Of a stretch of 61,761 nucleotides of DNA, positions 8,873 through 19,388 are shown piece by piece; within the stretch, counting starts at the first letter, position 1, and each line of letters begins with the position of its first letter. The stretch comes from Hoylesella saccharolytica JCM 17484 (GTDB taxonomy: Bacteria; Bacteroidota; Bacteroidia; Bacteroidales; Bacteroidaceae). The DNA lies in the NCBI RefSeq assembly GCF_000614205.1, contig NZ_BAKN01000016.1:1-61761 (forward strand). Direction: 5' to 3'. A program made the position numbers and the translations under genes. The notes beneath the pieces are model-generated. The model did no database searches. It worked only from the letters and a program-made list of their open reading frames with translations, and was not told where the DNA came from.

Positions 8873-10803
8873 CTAAACGTTAAATATAAATCTTAACCGA
8901 AGGCTATTTAGTACCACACTCACACTTGAAAACGCCATCAGGCACCGGCCCACATGGGTGTGATTTGAAAGTGCACGCCGAAAATATGCAGCACGCCCGC
9001 TGCCAAAGGAATGCAAACGATGTTGTAGATGAACGCCCAGAACAGATTTTGTGTAATCATCGAGGTCGTTTTCCTACTTAGCATAAGAGCTTGCGGAATA
9101 CGTCGCAAGTCGTCTCCCATCAAAGTGGCTTGTGCTGCATCCATCGCCACGTCGGTTCCCCGTCCCATAGCGATGCCCACATCCGCTAAAGCCAGCGCCT
9201 GTGTATCGTTAATTCCATCGCCTACCATTGCCACTTTATGCCCTTCGGCCTGCAATCGCCGCACCATATCTTCTTTGTCTTGCGGCATCACCTTACTGCG
9301 ATAATGCTCTATGCCCGCCGCTTCTGCCCAGTAATGTGTGGCTTCTTCCTTGTCGCCACTCAGCATATACACTTTCACACCCAGTTTTTTAAGTTCCTCC
9401 ATCGCCTCTTTAGCATGAGGTTTCAGTTTTTCGCGTTCCTCCAAAGGCAGATTGTCGGCTTTCGTAAAGTCTATATTCTGATTGGGAATGGTCAGCGTTC
9501 CCGTTTTATCAATCACCATTGCATCAATAGTTTTCATGCTTTCAAGTGCTGCAGCATCTTTTATCAGCACGTTCATCTGCGCCGCCTTTCCGATGGCTAC
9601 CATCAGAGCGGTGGGTGTAGCCAGCCCCATTGCGCACGGACAAGCTATCACCAGAACGGCAACCGCCGACAGAATGGCTTGAGGGAGAGCCGCACTGCCG
9701 CCGAGAAGCCACCATGCCAAGAAAGTGAGCAGAGCAATGCCTGCGACTGTGGGCACGAAGATACGGGCCACACGGTCTACGGTGCGCTGTACGGGAGCCT
9801 TGCTGCTTTGTGCCTGCTGAACCATTTTGATAATCTGTGCAAGAGCTGTATTCTCGCCAATTTGCCGAGCCTTCAACTGCAACTTACCCTGCGAAACCAC
9901 CGTTCCTGCGAGCACTTGTGCACCTTTTTGCTTTAATGCCGGAGTAGGTTCGCCTGTAATCATACTCTCATCAATATACGCTCCGTCGGTCGTCATAAAA
10001 CTTTCGGCCAGCATTACCTCGCCGTCTACGGGGACTTTTTCGCCTGCCCGCACTTCAAGTATGTCGCCGATAGAAATTGTCGAAATAGGTACATCGTGCA
10101 ACTGCTCACCATCAACTAGCCGAGCGGTCTTCGGAGTCAGTCTCATTAGCTGTCGAATACTACTTGCCGTTTCGTTTTTTGCACGTTCTTCCAGCAGTCT
10201 TCCAGTAAGAACAAAGGTGATAATCATTATTGATGCGTCGAAATAGGTGTGCCATTCAATACCGCGAGCCCCCCAGACTGCTTCTCCCCAAAAGGTGTTG
10301 AAGGTGCTGAAAAGGAAGGCGATACCAGTAGAAAGTGCCACGAGCGTGTCCATATTGGCAGAGGCATGGCGCAATTGCAACCACGAACGTGTAAAAAACT
10401 CGCGACCGCAACACATAAAGTTGGCCAGTGCAACGAGCAACGACAACTGGTTGGTTACATTTTTAGAACCTACCGACAGCCAACCCATCGACAGACTCAT
10501 ACAAAGCAAGGCAAAAAACCACGACAACATAACCTTACGTTTCAACAACATCAGTTCTCGCCGTTCTATAGCCTCTACCGAACTTCCGTTGTCAATCAAA
10601 AGGTCGTAACCGATGCCGTTTATCGCCTTTTTCATCTCTTCGAGCGAGATTTCCGCCGGTTCATACTCTACCAAAGCCGTTCGTCCGGGTAGATTAATCG
10701 CAGCACTCTTTATCCCCTTGAGCGAGCTCAGCTTTTTCTCTATATTTGCTGCGCAGGCCGCACACGCCATGCCCACAACAGGTATATTTTTTTTCTCCAT
10801 CAT
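8873..10803 (-). CDS. copA: Copper-type P1B-ATPase with shortened ATP-binding domain, C-terminal frameshift
   Basis: Heavy-metal exporting P-type ATPase. From the ATG at 10803 the order is: HMA metal-binding domain with GMACAACA (MxCxxC); membrane helices; actuator loop with ITGEPTP; CPC ion-binding motif in VIACPCAMGLATP; phosphorylation site DKTGTLT; hinge MVGDGINDTQAL. Only about 38 residues separate DKTGTLT from the MLSGDKEEA segment, and no HP nucleotide-binding motif is present, so the N-domain is much reduced. The open frame ends at 8938 after PMWAGA. Adding one C at 8940/8941 continues the conserved tail (LMAFSSVSVVLNSLRL) to a stop at 8873, about 643 residues in all. CPC suggests Cu(I) or Ag(I). 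An ORF start at 10860 exists but lies upstream of the HMA domain and is unlikely. Confidence 0.88.
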
Positions 10804-11800
10804 TTTTAGTTTAAATAATATCATTATATTGTATAGCAAAATTCGTACCTGAAAAGGCAAGTTTATAATAAGGTGGAGGCACTATTTGTGATATGCCCTC
10901 TCCTTTATAATATATTGGACTTTTTCTTATAATGCATTGAGGTTTTCTTTATCGTCTATTGAGTGGTAGTGTAGCATACCTCTCTTCCTTGAAAGGAGGA
11001 GATGGAGAGGGGATTATTTACACTAGAATCGGATTGTTTGTCAAACTTTAGCAACCTATTTTCTCCTAAACTTATCCTAATTTACTTACAAATTGTTACT
11101 TTTTTAACGTTTAAGAACATTTTTATTTTTCTCTTTTCGTTACAAATCATTTTCTCAATCTACAGAAAATTAAGGTATAAAAAAGCGAAAGAACAACATT
11201 GATTTTCCAAAAATATAGGTTTCAGATTGTGCGAACTATGTTTTTGGCATGCAAAACATCATCTTTTGGAAGGTAAAACCTATGTTTTCACAACCTAAAA
11301 GATATGCTTTTGGCTTCCGAAAAACATGGTTTTAGGGCGTTTTAGGAGGGTAAAAAGTAAGAAAAATCACTTATAAACGTGCAAAAGACTAATAGTCAGC
11401 GATATATGAAATCGTAAAATACTGACGCTTTTACAAGCCGAGAGCCGGTTGAACGATTTCGTTGGCACTCTCGCGAAATGTCTTCCGATTTTTTGACAAC
11501 ACAAAAAGTTACGATTTGTAAGTAAACGGGGTAGATGAAGTTTCCCTAGAAAAAGAGACAAAAAGATGGAGCTTTTCTTCTCTTTCATTGATCGGGGCAA
11601 AACAGAAATATAAGAAGTAGAAAAATGGTAGCACGGAAAATGTCGCCTTACCCTATTTTATCGTGGTTTTTAATTTCTTTGGTAAGGATTTACTGTCAAA
11701 GTGCCTGTTTGTATGGCACAGTAGATAAGAACGGCGTACCTTAAAAGGCTGTCGAGGATTATAAAAATGTATGTTGTCAAACAAAAGTGCAGATGAGTAA
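10804..11800. other. About 1 kb non-coding spacer
   Basis: No convincing gene on either strand; the small open frames (for example 11002-11202 and 11367-11600) are AT-rich, match no family I recognise and have poor starts. It holds the repeat-word cluster at 11221-11335. Otherwise nothing recognisable. Confidence 0.55.
11221..11335. repeat. Cluster of CTATG-TTTTGG repeat words
   Basis: Short words recur: AACTATGTTTTTGG, CATCTTTTGGAAGGTAAAACC, CCTATGTTTTC, GATATGCTTTTGG and AACATGGTTTT. The core CTTTTGGAAGGTAAAACC is nearly identical to one at 52239-52256, so this is a dispersed intergenic repeat family and not a chance AT-rich stretch. Confidence 0.6.
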
Positions 11801-12937
11801 TTATTCTAGCCCCCCCATTGGAGAAGGGATGGAATAAGGTTTTATTGTTCCTTTTTCCCAAAACTCGAGGTACTGACGGGCTACATGGATATATTCGTGA
11901 TGCTTTCTGACGTATTCTACACTTTGTGCCTGCAAAAGTGGAAGGTTTTCAGGATGTAAAACAATGTTTTCGAGTGCCTGATAGACATTTTCTTCTGTGG
12001 GAAGCACGTTGATGATGGGGCGCAAATACGTTTCATTAATGATTTGGTAGTTTTCGGGCTCACCACCACCTACGCAGACAATACCTTTAGACATTGCTAG
12101 CAGAGCATTCATCGAGGGAGTATAACTGTACAGCTGGTCGAGAATGAGATGACTGTGATTCATTAATTGGCAGTATTGGGTAAAAGGCACCGATTCGGCA
12201 GTTAGTAGTTCGGCTTTGTCGGGATAACGATAAACGATTCGCTGTGCAGCAGAGAGCATAATATCGGTTCCTTTGTAGGCATTGCGGGTTTTATTGATGC
12301 CGATAAAGATTTTTACTTTTTGAGGTGGAGTAAATGCCTCGGAGATGGGAAGGCACTTGATGGGGTAGGGAATAAAGACGGTTTTTGAAGGGAAGTTGGG
12401 TTGGTAGCATACGTGATACTCGTAGAGTCCGGCGATAATACCGTTGCAATCTTTGGCAATGAACTTGTTGAGAAGTTCTTTGGATGTTCCCATCCAGTCT
12501 GCTATCTCTTTGAGTGCTTCGGGATTGTGACGCTTTTGGCCTCCAATGTTGAAGTCGCTGTACCGAAGAGGTTGGTTGTTGTGACACTCGCTTACCCAGT
12601 AATAATCCATACCGAATGCACCGAGAAAGATTTTTGTATTGTAACGGCGGAGATATTTGTAAATGGGAAAGATGTGTCGGGCTTTGATTTCGAGAAACAT
12701 GGGGTTGATGAGTTGTACTACATCGTAATGTCGCAATTTGGGGAGTAGGAAAAACAGTCTGAGAAGGTAAAAAATGCCTCCGAGTTTGCCTTTATGGCGT
12801 GTGAGATCGATGTCACGAGAATAGTTTTTCCAGAAATCGCCATTGGATAGTACGGTTACTCGATGTCCTAGCTGCCGCAGGCCTTCAGCTAGTGTCCAGT
12901 GTACATTGCTGTATTCTCCGATTAGTAATATCTTCAT
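11801..12937 (-). CDS. GT4-like glycosyltransferase
   Basis: GT-B fold glycosyltransferase of 378 residues, third gene of a leftward glycan operon. The N-terminal Rossmann half opens KILLIGEYSNVHWTLAEGL and contains LGHRVTVLSNG; the C-terminal half has KIFIGINKTRNAYKG (donor site), a long helix and the acidic GGGEPENYQ region in place of the usual EPFG-type loop. No signal peptide or membrane segments. It begins 24 bp after the end of the GT2 gene at 12962-13945. Probably adds a sugar in surface polysaccharide synthesis; donor unknown. Confidence 0.8.
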   Translation of the reverse strand: MKILLIGEYSNVHWTLAEGLRQLGHRVTVLSNGDFWKNYSRDIDLTRHKGKLGGIFYLLRLFFLLPKLRHYDVVQLINPMFLEIKARHIFPIYKYLRRYNTKIFLGAFGMDYYWVSECHNNQPLRYSDFNIGGQKRHNPEALKEIADWMGTSKELLNKFIAKDCNGIIAGLYEYHVCYQPNFPSKTVFIPYPIKCLPISEAFTPPQKVKIFIGINKTRNAYKGTDIMLSAAQRIVYRYPDKAELLTAESVPFTQYCQLMNHSHLILDQLYSYTPSMNALLAMSKGIVCVGGGEPENYQIINETYLRPIINVLPTEENVYQALENIVLHPENLPLLQAQSVEYVRKHHEYIHVARQYLEFWEKGTIKPYSIPSPMGGLE

Positions 12938-12961
12938 TGTTCTGTTGGTTTGGTGTGTTAT

Positions 12962-13945
12962 TTATTTGGGCAGTGCGGGCAATAATTTGCACAGTAGCTT
13001 TTGCCCCCATTTATGCGTTATTAGACGCCTGAACCATTGATATTTTTGCGTATAAGGCTTGTCGGGCAAAGGGAAGAGCCCCTGCTGGTATAGCCGATTT
13101 ACACATTTTTCGAGGTAATGTAAGGAATGGGTTTGTACGATGACGTTGTAAAGGTAATCCATAGTGAGCTGTGCCACCCTGCGTTGCAATGCCTCGCGGC
13201 TTTCCTGCGGTGCGATGTCAGCCATTCTTTGCAAATTCTTGATAATACTCTCCATATCGGTAAGTCTTTTGATGGTATTCTTTACATCTTTCTTGCGTGT
13301 AATTGATTCGTTGCGAAGTCGATAGTAGTACGCTTTAGCATTGGTGGTGAAGACTCTCTCCGCACGCAACAGTAACTGCGGGGTAAACTCTTCGTCTTCA
13401 TGGTAGATTTTAGGTCTGAACCGCAAATCGCCCAAAATTTTTCTATTAAACAGATAGCCGCACGCCGATGCTTTGAGGTTGTTTTGACGCATATACTGTG
13501 TTCCGTCGATAGGGCCTTCAAAGTTGAGGGGCAGATTTGTAGTGTAGGTTTTGGTAATGTCGAAGAAAACGATGTCGGGATGATGATATCTCATTATGTC
13601 CAGGCAATGTTCGTAAGGTGTTTGGAGAAGAAAGTCGTCGGCATCGATAAATTGAATATACTTTCCAGTACTGATTCTTATACCGGTGTTTCGGGCATTG
13701 CTAAGTCCTGTATGGGGAAGTCGGATGTAGATAAGCTTATCGGCATAGGCTTGCAGGTGAGGTAGGGGAGACGTATCCGATCCGTCGTCTATGAGGATGA
13801 TTTCACGTTTTTGTGGATTGAGTGACAGGCAGAGAATACTATCAATACACGTCTTAAGCATGTCAATAGGCACATTATAATAGGGTATGATGAAGCTTAA
13901 AGTATTTTCTTTATCAATTTGTGTGCGAATAGATGAATACGACAT
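12962..13945 (-). CDS. Family 2 glycosyltransferase
   Basis: GT-A glycosyltransferase, 327 residues. Motifs: LSFIIPYYNVP near the N-terminus, ILIDDGSD (nucleotide site), GLSNARNTGI, and FIDADDF (DxD metal site). The C-terminal half is Arg/Tyr-rich and variable, as usual for acceptor-binding regions. Its start overlaps the end of the preceding GT2 gene by 49 bp in another frame, so the two are probably translationally coupled. Confidence 0.87.
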   Translation of the reverse strand: MSYSSIRTQIDKENTLSFIIPYYNVPIDMLKTCIDSILCLSLNPQKREIILIDDGSDTSPLPHLQAYADKLIYIRLPHTGLSNARNTGIRISTGKYIQFIDADDFLLQTPYEHCLDIMRYHHPDIVFFDITKTYTTNLPLNFEGPIDGTQYMRQNNLKASACGYLFNRKILGDLRFRPKIYHEDEEFTPQLLLRAERVFTTNAKAYYYRLRNESITRKKDVKNTIKRLTDMESIIKNLQRMADIAPQESREALQRRVAQLTMDYLYNVIVQTHSLHYLEKCVNRLYQQGLFPLPDKPYTQKYQWFRRLITHKWGQKLLCKLLPALPK

Positions 13946-14868
13946 AGTGCTTTAATTCCGAATAATTGAATGATGAGTGCTTTACCTCTCATAATGATAG
14001 AGAGGTTTTGTGTAAAAAGGAATCCAAGGGGGATATGGCAATCGGTAAAATATGGGGTTGTATTGCCCATTCGGTAAATGTCCAGTTGGATGTTTACCAA
14101 GTATAACTCGTATCGAGCATTGGCATGAATAGCTCGGATGTTGTTTTTGGTAGATTCGTTTTGTGGTTGAATGTATTCTCTACGTATTTGCAGATGCCAC
14201 AATAGCAATTGTTTTAAATCATCCTTTCCGGCAAGTGCTGTTAGTCCATTCTTGTTTTCGCAATAATTGTATCGTCCTCGCGAAATGGTCAGAATGTTTC
14301 CTGATAGCTTCAGGAGTTTTGCCACTGTAATGATGTCTTCGAACAGTTTACCGACAGGAAAACGGATGTCGGTAAATAATTTTCTGTGATATACTTTGTT
14401 CCAGGCATAAGCATGCGTATATCCCTTGTGACTTATCCAATAATCGTGGAAGTTGGTGTATCCCTTTTCTTCAAAGTGTAAAATGTATGCCCTATCAGAA
14501 TAGTGGTGAACAGAAACTGGATATTCAATGATTTGATACACAGGATATAGTGTAAAAGCATTCATTATTTCGCTGAGTGTATCTTTCTCGAGCGTGTCGT
14601 CTGAGTCAATGAAAGTTATATATTCCCCTTGTGCTTTGTCAATGCCCGCATTTCTTGCATCACTTAGTCCCCCATTTGGTTTGTGTATGACTTTCAGTCT
14701 ATTGTCTTGCTCTGTCCATTGGTCGCAGATTTGCGGACAATTGTCCGGTGACCCATCGTCTATCAGAAGTATCTCATAATCTGTAAACGACTGTGCCAAT
14801 ACGCTCTCAATACATTGACTCAGTGTATGTTCTACTTTGTATACAGGGATGATGATGCTTAATTTCAT
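13897..14868 (-). CDS. Family 2 glycosyltransferase
   Basis: GT-A glycosyltransferase, 323 residues, first gene of the leftward glycan operon. It shows LSIIIPVYKVE, ILLIDDGSPDNCP, GGLSDARNAGI and FIDSDDT (DxD). A VGKLFEDI segment fits the catalytic acidic motif. The C-terminal part is variable with a hydrophobic basic tail. It is preceded by a clear promoter and faces away from the flippase gene at 14936, so the locus is organised around a divergent promoter region. Confidence 0.88.
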   Translation of the reverse strand: MKLSIIIPVYKVEHTLSQCIESVLAQSFTDYEILLIDDGSPDNCPQICDQWTEQDNRLKVIHKPNGGLSDARNAGIDKAQGEYITFIDSDDTLEKDTLSEIMNAFTLYPVYQIIEYPVSVHHYSDRAYILHFEEKGYTNFHDYWISHKGYTHAYAWNKVYHRKLFTDIRFPVGKLFEDIITVAKLLKLSGNILTISRGRYNYCENKNGLTALAGKDDLKQLLLWHLQIRREYIQPQNESTKNNIRAIHANARYELYLVNIQLDIYRMGNTTPYFTDCHIPLGFLFTQNLSIIMRGKALIIQLFGIKALCRIHLFAHKLIKKIL

Positions 14869-14881
14869 ATTTGACTTTTGG

Positions 14882-14889
14882 CAAAGTTA
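14882..14889 (-). promoter_or_regulatory. -7 box TAACTTTG of the leftward glycan operon
   Basis: Minus strand, in the 67-bp gap between divergent glycan genes, 14 bp before the start at 14868. Confidence 0.6.
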
Positions 14890-14935
14890 CGTCAAAAAAG
14901 TAATAAAGAATATTGTTCTTCGTTTTTATTTATGA

Positions 14936-16431
14936 ATGAGAAAGACGGTGAAAGTAACAGGCTACTCCCACATCCTGAAATACACGGGGCTTTTTAGTGG
15001 TGTTCAAGGACTTAATATCCTTGTCGGAATGATTCGTAATAAGTTTGTTGCAATGATTCTCGGACCAGAAGGCATGGGACTGATTTCGCTTTTTAATTCA
15101 ACTCTTAAATTAGTCTCTGATTCTACTAATTTTGGTTTATCTATCAGTGCCATACGGAATATATCCGAAGCATACGAGTAGATGATCAGGTAAAATTAAG
15201 GAGGGCAATTGTTGTTTTACGAACTTGGACTCTGCTCACAGCACTGTTGGGTAGCTTTCTATGTTTGATATTAAGTCCACTACTCAGCGATTTTACTTTT
15301 ACGTGGGGAAATCATACGCTTCATTTTGTTTTGTTGTCGCCGATCGTAGGTATGATGGCTATCACAGCGAGCGAAACTGCCATACTGAAAGGTACTCGCA
15401 ATCTTCGCTTTTTGGCACAACTCTCTATATATAATGTTTTTTTGTCTTTATTACTGTCAATACCTTTGTTTTATTTTTTTGGTGAAGCGGCTATTGTTCC
15501 TTCACTGCTCATCATGGCACTGGTACAAATGTTTCTGACTATCGGTTATTCTTATCGTTGTTATCCGTTGTATATATCTTATAAGAAAGAGAATTATTGT
15601 GAGGGGTTAGGTATGATAAGGTTGGGGATAGCTTATGTATTGGCAGGTATCTTGGGAAGCGGTGCAGACTTTCTTATACGGACTTATCTCAATACAGAAT
15701 CCTCGTTGGATACTGTGGGATTGTATAATGCTGGCTATATGATGACGATAACTTACGCTTCGACCGTTCTTATTGCGATGGAAACAGATTATTTTCCGCG
15801 CCTTTCGGCTGTTATCCATCAGCAATTTACAATGAACCAGACTGTTAACAGGCAGATTGAAGTATCGTTTCTTCTGCTTGCCCCCATCTCTATTTTTTTT
15901 GTCGTATCACTGCCGGTATTATTACCTTTACTATATAGTGGCAAGTTCCTTCCCGTTTTGGGAATGATGCAGATCATGGTGTTTGCTATGTATCTTCGTG
16001 CCTTGCGCTTACCTATTGAGTATCTTCCCCTAGCCAAAGGTCACTCCCGTTCTTACCTTTTTCTTGAAGCTGTATATGATGTATTTTGGGTTATCTTTGT
16101 CATTATTGGGTTTCAATGGAAAGGCTTAACCGGTATTGGTATTGCCATATTTGCTGTAGGAATCCTTGATTTTATCTTAGTTTTAGTTTATGCTCATTTA
16201 AAGTATGCCTATCGTCTCTCGTTTACTGTTTGTAAATATTTTTTGTGGCAGTTTCCACTTTGTGTTATGGCATATGTACTCACCTTTACGACGGTTTGTT
16301 GGATCTATTGGATTGGTGGCTTTTTGCTTTCTATTATAAGTATGCTTGTATCGGTCAATATTCTGCGAAAGAAAACACATCTCTGGTCTACATTGGTTAA
16401 TAAAATGAAAGGGAAATTCTACCATGAGTAA
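14936..16431 (+). pseudogene. Polysaccharide flippase (Wzx-like), one frameshift
   Basis: MOP-superfamily exporter for lipid-linked oligosaccharides. The N-terminal piece (14936-15181) reads NILVGMIRNKFVAMILGPEG and NSTLKLVSDSTNFGLS, typical of Wzx-like flippases. It ends at an in-frame TAG right after SEAYE. The -1 frame continues without a gap (DDQVKLRRAIVVLRTW) through ten or so membrane helices to 16431. One missing base at 15178-15181 explains this; the restored protein has about 498 residues, the family's normal length. The stop overlaps the next GT2 start (ATGAGTAA), indicating an operon. Real pseudogene or sequencing error cannot be told apart here. Confidence 0.82.
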
Positions 16432-17419
16432 AGTTGCTGTCCTTGTTGCTGTATACAATGCTGCACCTTTTCTTGAAGAATGTTTGAATTCGCTTCTGCA
16501 GCAAACTTTACAGGACATTCAGATTATCTGTGTAGACGATGCTTCAACCGACAACTCGCTTGATTTATTGCATCGATATGCCGAACAAGACGAGCGGATA
16601 GAGGTGATTGCGCTCGAAACGAATGGTGGCATCGCACACGCCCGAAACGAGGCATTGAAGCATGTTGCGAGCGATTACATCTGTATGCTCGATGCCGATG
16701 ATTGGTTTTCAGCCGATGCCTTGATGCAGGCCTACAACATTTTTTTACAGCATCCCCACACTGATAGTGTCCTTTTTCAATTTGTGAAAGTCTTTCCTAA
16801 CCGAATGTGTCCATTTGAAACGCTATCGTTTGAAGTCTTAAGTGGAATTATAGCTTGCGAGTTCAGTCTTACGTGGCAGATACACGGCATTTATATGGTG
16901 CGTGCTTCCATCCATCAACAATATCCTTATGATGAAACCTGTCGATACTACAGCGATGAAAACACTGCTCGAATACATTATTGGGCTTCTCGGGAAGTAA
17001 GGTCCTGTGGGGGAATATATTATTACCGACAGCACGCCGTTTCGTCTACAAATAAGATAAGTGTTAGACGGTTCGACCGCCTGCGAGCTGCCGAGAGTCT
17101 ACGTGCTTTTCTATGTGGGCAGGAATCTACTCAATATCTCGTGTGTTATTACGAGAACATTTATTGGCTCACGGTGATCGATCTTTATCAATTTTATTTC
17201 CGTCATCGTAATAGTCTTTCCACCTCTGATCAACTCTATGCAGTGGCAGAAATTAAACGTGCATGGAAAGCAGTTCAACCTCGATTGCTGAAGTCTCGCA
17301 ATCGTTTAAAGTTTGGTTATATGCCTTTATGCTTCTCCTGGTTTCTTTTTCGGTTGCAAGAAGAAATATACTTTTTCTTACGCTGGTTGATAGATAGATT
17401 TTCTGGTAGTAAACTATGA
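16424..17419 (+). CDS. Family 2 glycosyltransferase
   Basis: GT-A glycosyltransferase, 331 residues: VAVLVAVYNAAPFLEECL, IICVDDASTDNS, GGIAHARNEAL and MLDADDWF (DxD). It overlaps the flippase stop by 8 bp and is the last gene of the rightward glycan unit. Basic and hydrophobic residues near the C-terminus suggest peripheral membrane binding. Confidence 0.87.
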   Translation: MSKVAVLVAVYNAAPFLEECLNSLLQQTLQDIQIICVDDASTDNSLDLLHRYAEQDERIEVIALETNGGIAHARNEALKHVASDYICMLDADDWFSADALMQAYNIFLQHPHTDSVLFQFVKVFPNRMCPFETLSFEVLSGIIACEFSLTWQIHGIYMVRASIHQQYPYDETCRYYSDENTARIHYWASREVRSCGGIYYYRQHAVSSTNKISVRRFDRLRAAESLRAFLCGQESTQYLVCYYENIYWLTVIDLYQFYFRHRNSLSTSDQLYAVAEIKRAWKAVQPRLLKSRNRLKFGYMPLCFSWFLFRLQEEIYFFLRWLIDRFSGSKL

Positions 17420-17711
17420 ACTAGGGATACTGATAGGGGGATGTCTTTTATGTAAGACTTAAAGGAGAATCTTCTTGTTTTTTAAGGCGTCTGTCTCTAT
17501 TCATTGTGGAGGTACGCAGGTCGGTTGTTCTTATTCTCAAGTGATTATAGCTCTCTTCTTATATTTTCTCTCCTCTTATAACGGCTTTAGGTTTTTGAAA
17601 CGTAAAACAAGATCTTGCTTACACTAAAAAAACTTTCAAGTCCTTTTTCTTTTTTCTTTTTTCGTTATCTTTGCATACAATAAATATTACAACAATATAG
17701 TATACAAGTAT
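17420..17711. other. Spacer before pyk
   Basis: About 290 bp with no gene. It contains the pyk promoter and a pyrimidine-rich tract upstream of it. Confidence 0.5.
17666..17673 (+). promoter_or_regulatory. -7 box TATCTTTG of pyk
   Basis: TAnnTTTG match 38 bp before the pyk ATG, downstream of a T-rich tract. Confidence 0.55.
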
Positions 17712-19163
17712 ATGAAACAAACAAAGATTGTTGCCTCCATCAGTGATCGTAGATGTGATCAGGATTTCATTCGCAAACTTTTTTTTGCAGGGATGAATGT
17801 GGTGCGTATAAATACCGCCCATGCTTCAGAAGATGGTATAAAGAATATAATAAAAAATGTCAGAGCCGTTTCGTCTCACATTGCGTTGATGATTGATACG
17901 AAAGGTCCCGAAATAAGAACAACCAACGTATTAGAACCTATCGACTATAAAAGTGGCGAGATTGTGAAGATTTTCGGCCGTCCGGATGTGGATACCACTC
18001 ACGATATCCTCAATGTGTCGTATCCCGATATTGCCAATGACGTGAAAGTGGGTGACGAAATCCTTTTTGATGATGGTGAGTTGAATATGAAAGTGCTTGA
18101 AGTAGACGGTCCCATGCTGATTACGCAGGTGCAGAATGACGGACAGCTAGGAGCTCACAAAAGTGTTAATGTGCCTGGTGAACACATTGATTTGCCTGCC
18201 ATCACTAAGAAAGACTACCGTAATATCCTTCTTGCTATTGAACAAGATGTGGACTTTATTGCGCATTCTTTTGTACGTTCGGCAGAAGATGTGCAAGCTG
18301 TTCAGAAAATTCTCTACGAACATAATAGCGATATCAAGATTATTTCGAAGATAGAAAATCAGGAGGGTATAGACCATATTGATGAAATTATTGATGCGTC
18401 ATATGGTATCATGATTGCACGTGGTGATTTAGGAATCGAGGTCCATATCGAATGTATTCCTGGGTTGCAACGTGAGATTATACATAAATGTATTCTTAAG
18501 AAGAAACCTGTTATTGTTGCAACCCAGATGTTGCACACGATGATTAATAACCCGCGTCCTACCCGTGCCGAAGTTACCGATATCGCCAATGCTATTTATT
18601 ATCGGACCGACGCCCTTATGCTCAGTGGTGAAACTGCATCGGGCAAGTATCCTGTTGAAGCGGTGCAAACGATGGCAACTATTGCTGAACAAGCAGAAAA
18701 AGATCGCCTACGGCTAAAAGGTCTTAAAATATCGCTCTCAGACACTTGTAGTCAAAAAGAGTTTTTGGCTTATTCGGCCATTGAGTCTACTTGCAAATTG
18801 GGCGTGGCAGGCATTATCACTGACAGCGAAACCGGAGAAACGGCCCGTATCCTTGCTTCTTTTCGTGGGGCAACCCCTGTGCTTGCTATTTGCTATAAAG
18901 AAAAAACGCAACGCTGGCTCAATCTTAGTTACGGTGTTATTCCGATCTATCAGAAAGAGCATGTACCCGCACAGTATATGTTTTTCGCCGCGCTAAGAAT
19001 GTTGCGACAAAAAGGATACATCTCACTTGATGATAAAATAGCCTACTTGAGTGGAAGTTTCGGCGAAGGTGGTGGAACTACCTTCGTAGAAATCAACAAG
19101 GTAGAAAAAGCACTTAACAGCAATTATCAGTTCCATCTACCCGACCATCATCCCGACCGATAA
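17712..19163 (+). CDS. pyk: Pyruvate kinase
   Basis: Glycolytic enzyme converting phosphoenolpyruvate and ADP to pyruvate and ATP; 483 residues. Visible elements: N-terminal KIVASISDRR and MNVVRINTAHAS; MIDTKGPEIRT; the catalytic Lys segment IISKIENQEGI; IARGDLGIEV; and PVIVATQMLHTMINNPRPTR with TRAEVTDIANAI, close to the pyruvate kinase signature. The active-site barrel, B domain and C-terminal regulatory domain are all present. Monocistronic between its own promoter and a terminator. Confidence 0.95.
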   Translation: MKQTKIVASISDRRCDQDFIRKLFFAGMNVVRINTAHASEDGIKNIIKNVRAVSSHIALMIDTKGPEIRTTNVLEPIDYKSGEIVKIFGRPDVDTTHDILNVSYPDIANDVKVGDEILFDDGELNMKVLEVDGPMLITQVQNDGQLGAHKSVNVPGEHIDLPAITKKDYRNILLAIEQDVDFIAHSFVRSAEDVQAVQKILYEHNSDIKIISKIENQEGIDHIDEIIDASYGIMIARGDLGIEVHIECIPGLQREIIHKCILKKKPVIVATQMLHTMINNPRPTRAEVTDIANAIYYRTDALMLSGETASGKYPVEAVQTMATIAEQAEKDRLRLKGLKISLSDTCSQKEFLAYSAIESTCKLGVAGIITDSETGETARILASFRGATPVLAICYKEKTQRWLNLSYGVIPIYQKEHVPAQYMFFAALRMLRQKGYISLDDKIAYLSGSFGEGGGTTFVEINKVEKALNSNYQFHLPDHHPDR

Positions 19164-19198
19164 TTTACTTGTATAGAACGTGTTCGAACATTTTATAG

Positions 19199-19229
19199 GG
19201 ATTTTCCTTAATGATTTTAGGGAAAATCC
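19199..19229 (+). terminator. pyk terminator
   Basis: Stem GGATTTTCC / GGAAAATCC around a 13-base loop, followed by TTTCTTTT, about 35 bp after the pyk stop. Confidence 0.65.
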
Positions 19230-19388
19230 TTTCTTTTAACCCTGTTCTAAACCTATCTTCGCAGCATCAACCTAAAGCCTTTTCTGTAACAACCGAAGGA
19301 AGGTGCTACAAAAGTTACATGCAGTTTTTTTAAGATAAAGAACAGAAAAATAAGAAATGGAATGTTTAACGATTTTAAGTATACGATT

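Noticed and set aside
9238..9936. 232-codon plus-strand frame inside copA
   Set aside because: Antisense shadow of a clear P-type ATPase.
11002..11202. 66-codon AT-rich frame in the copA downstream spacer
   Set aside because: Composition and sequence look random; no -7 box with sensible spacing and no family.
11801..17419. Complete capsule or O-antigen locus
   Set aside because: There are four glycosyltransferases and a flippase, but no polymerase, initiating transferase, export genes or sugar-nucleotide pathway in the window, so only a partial glycan locus can be claimed.
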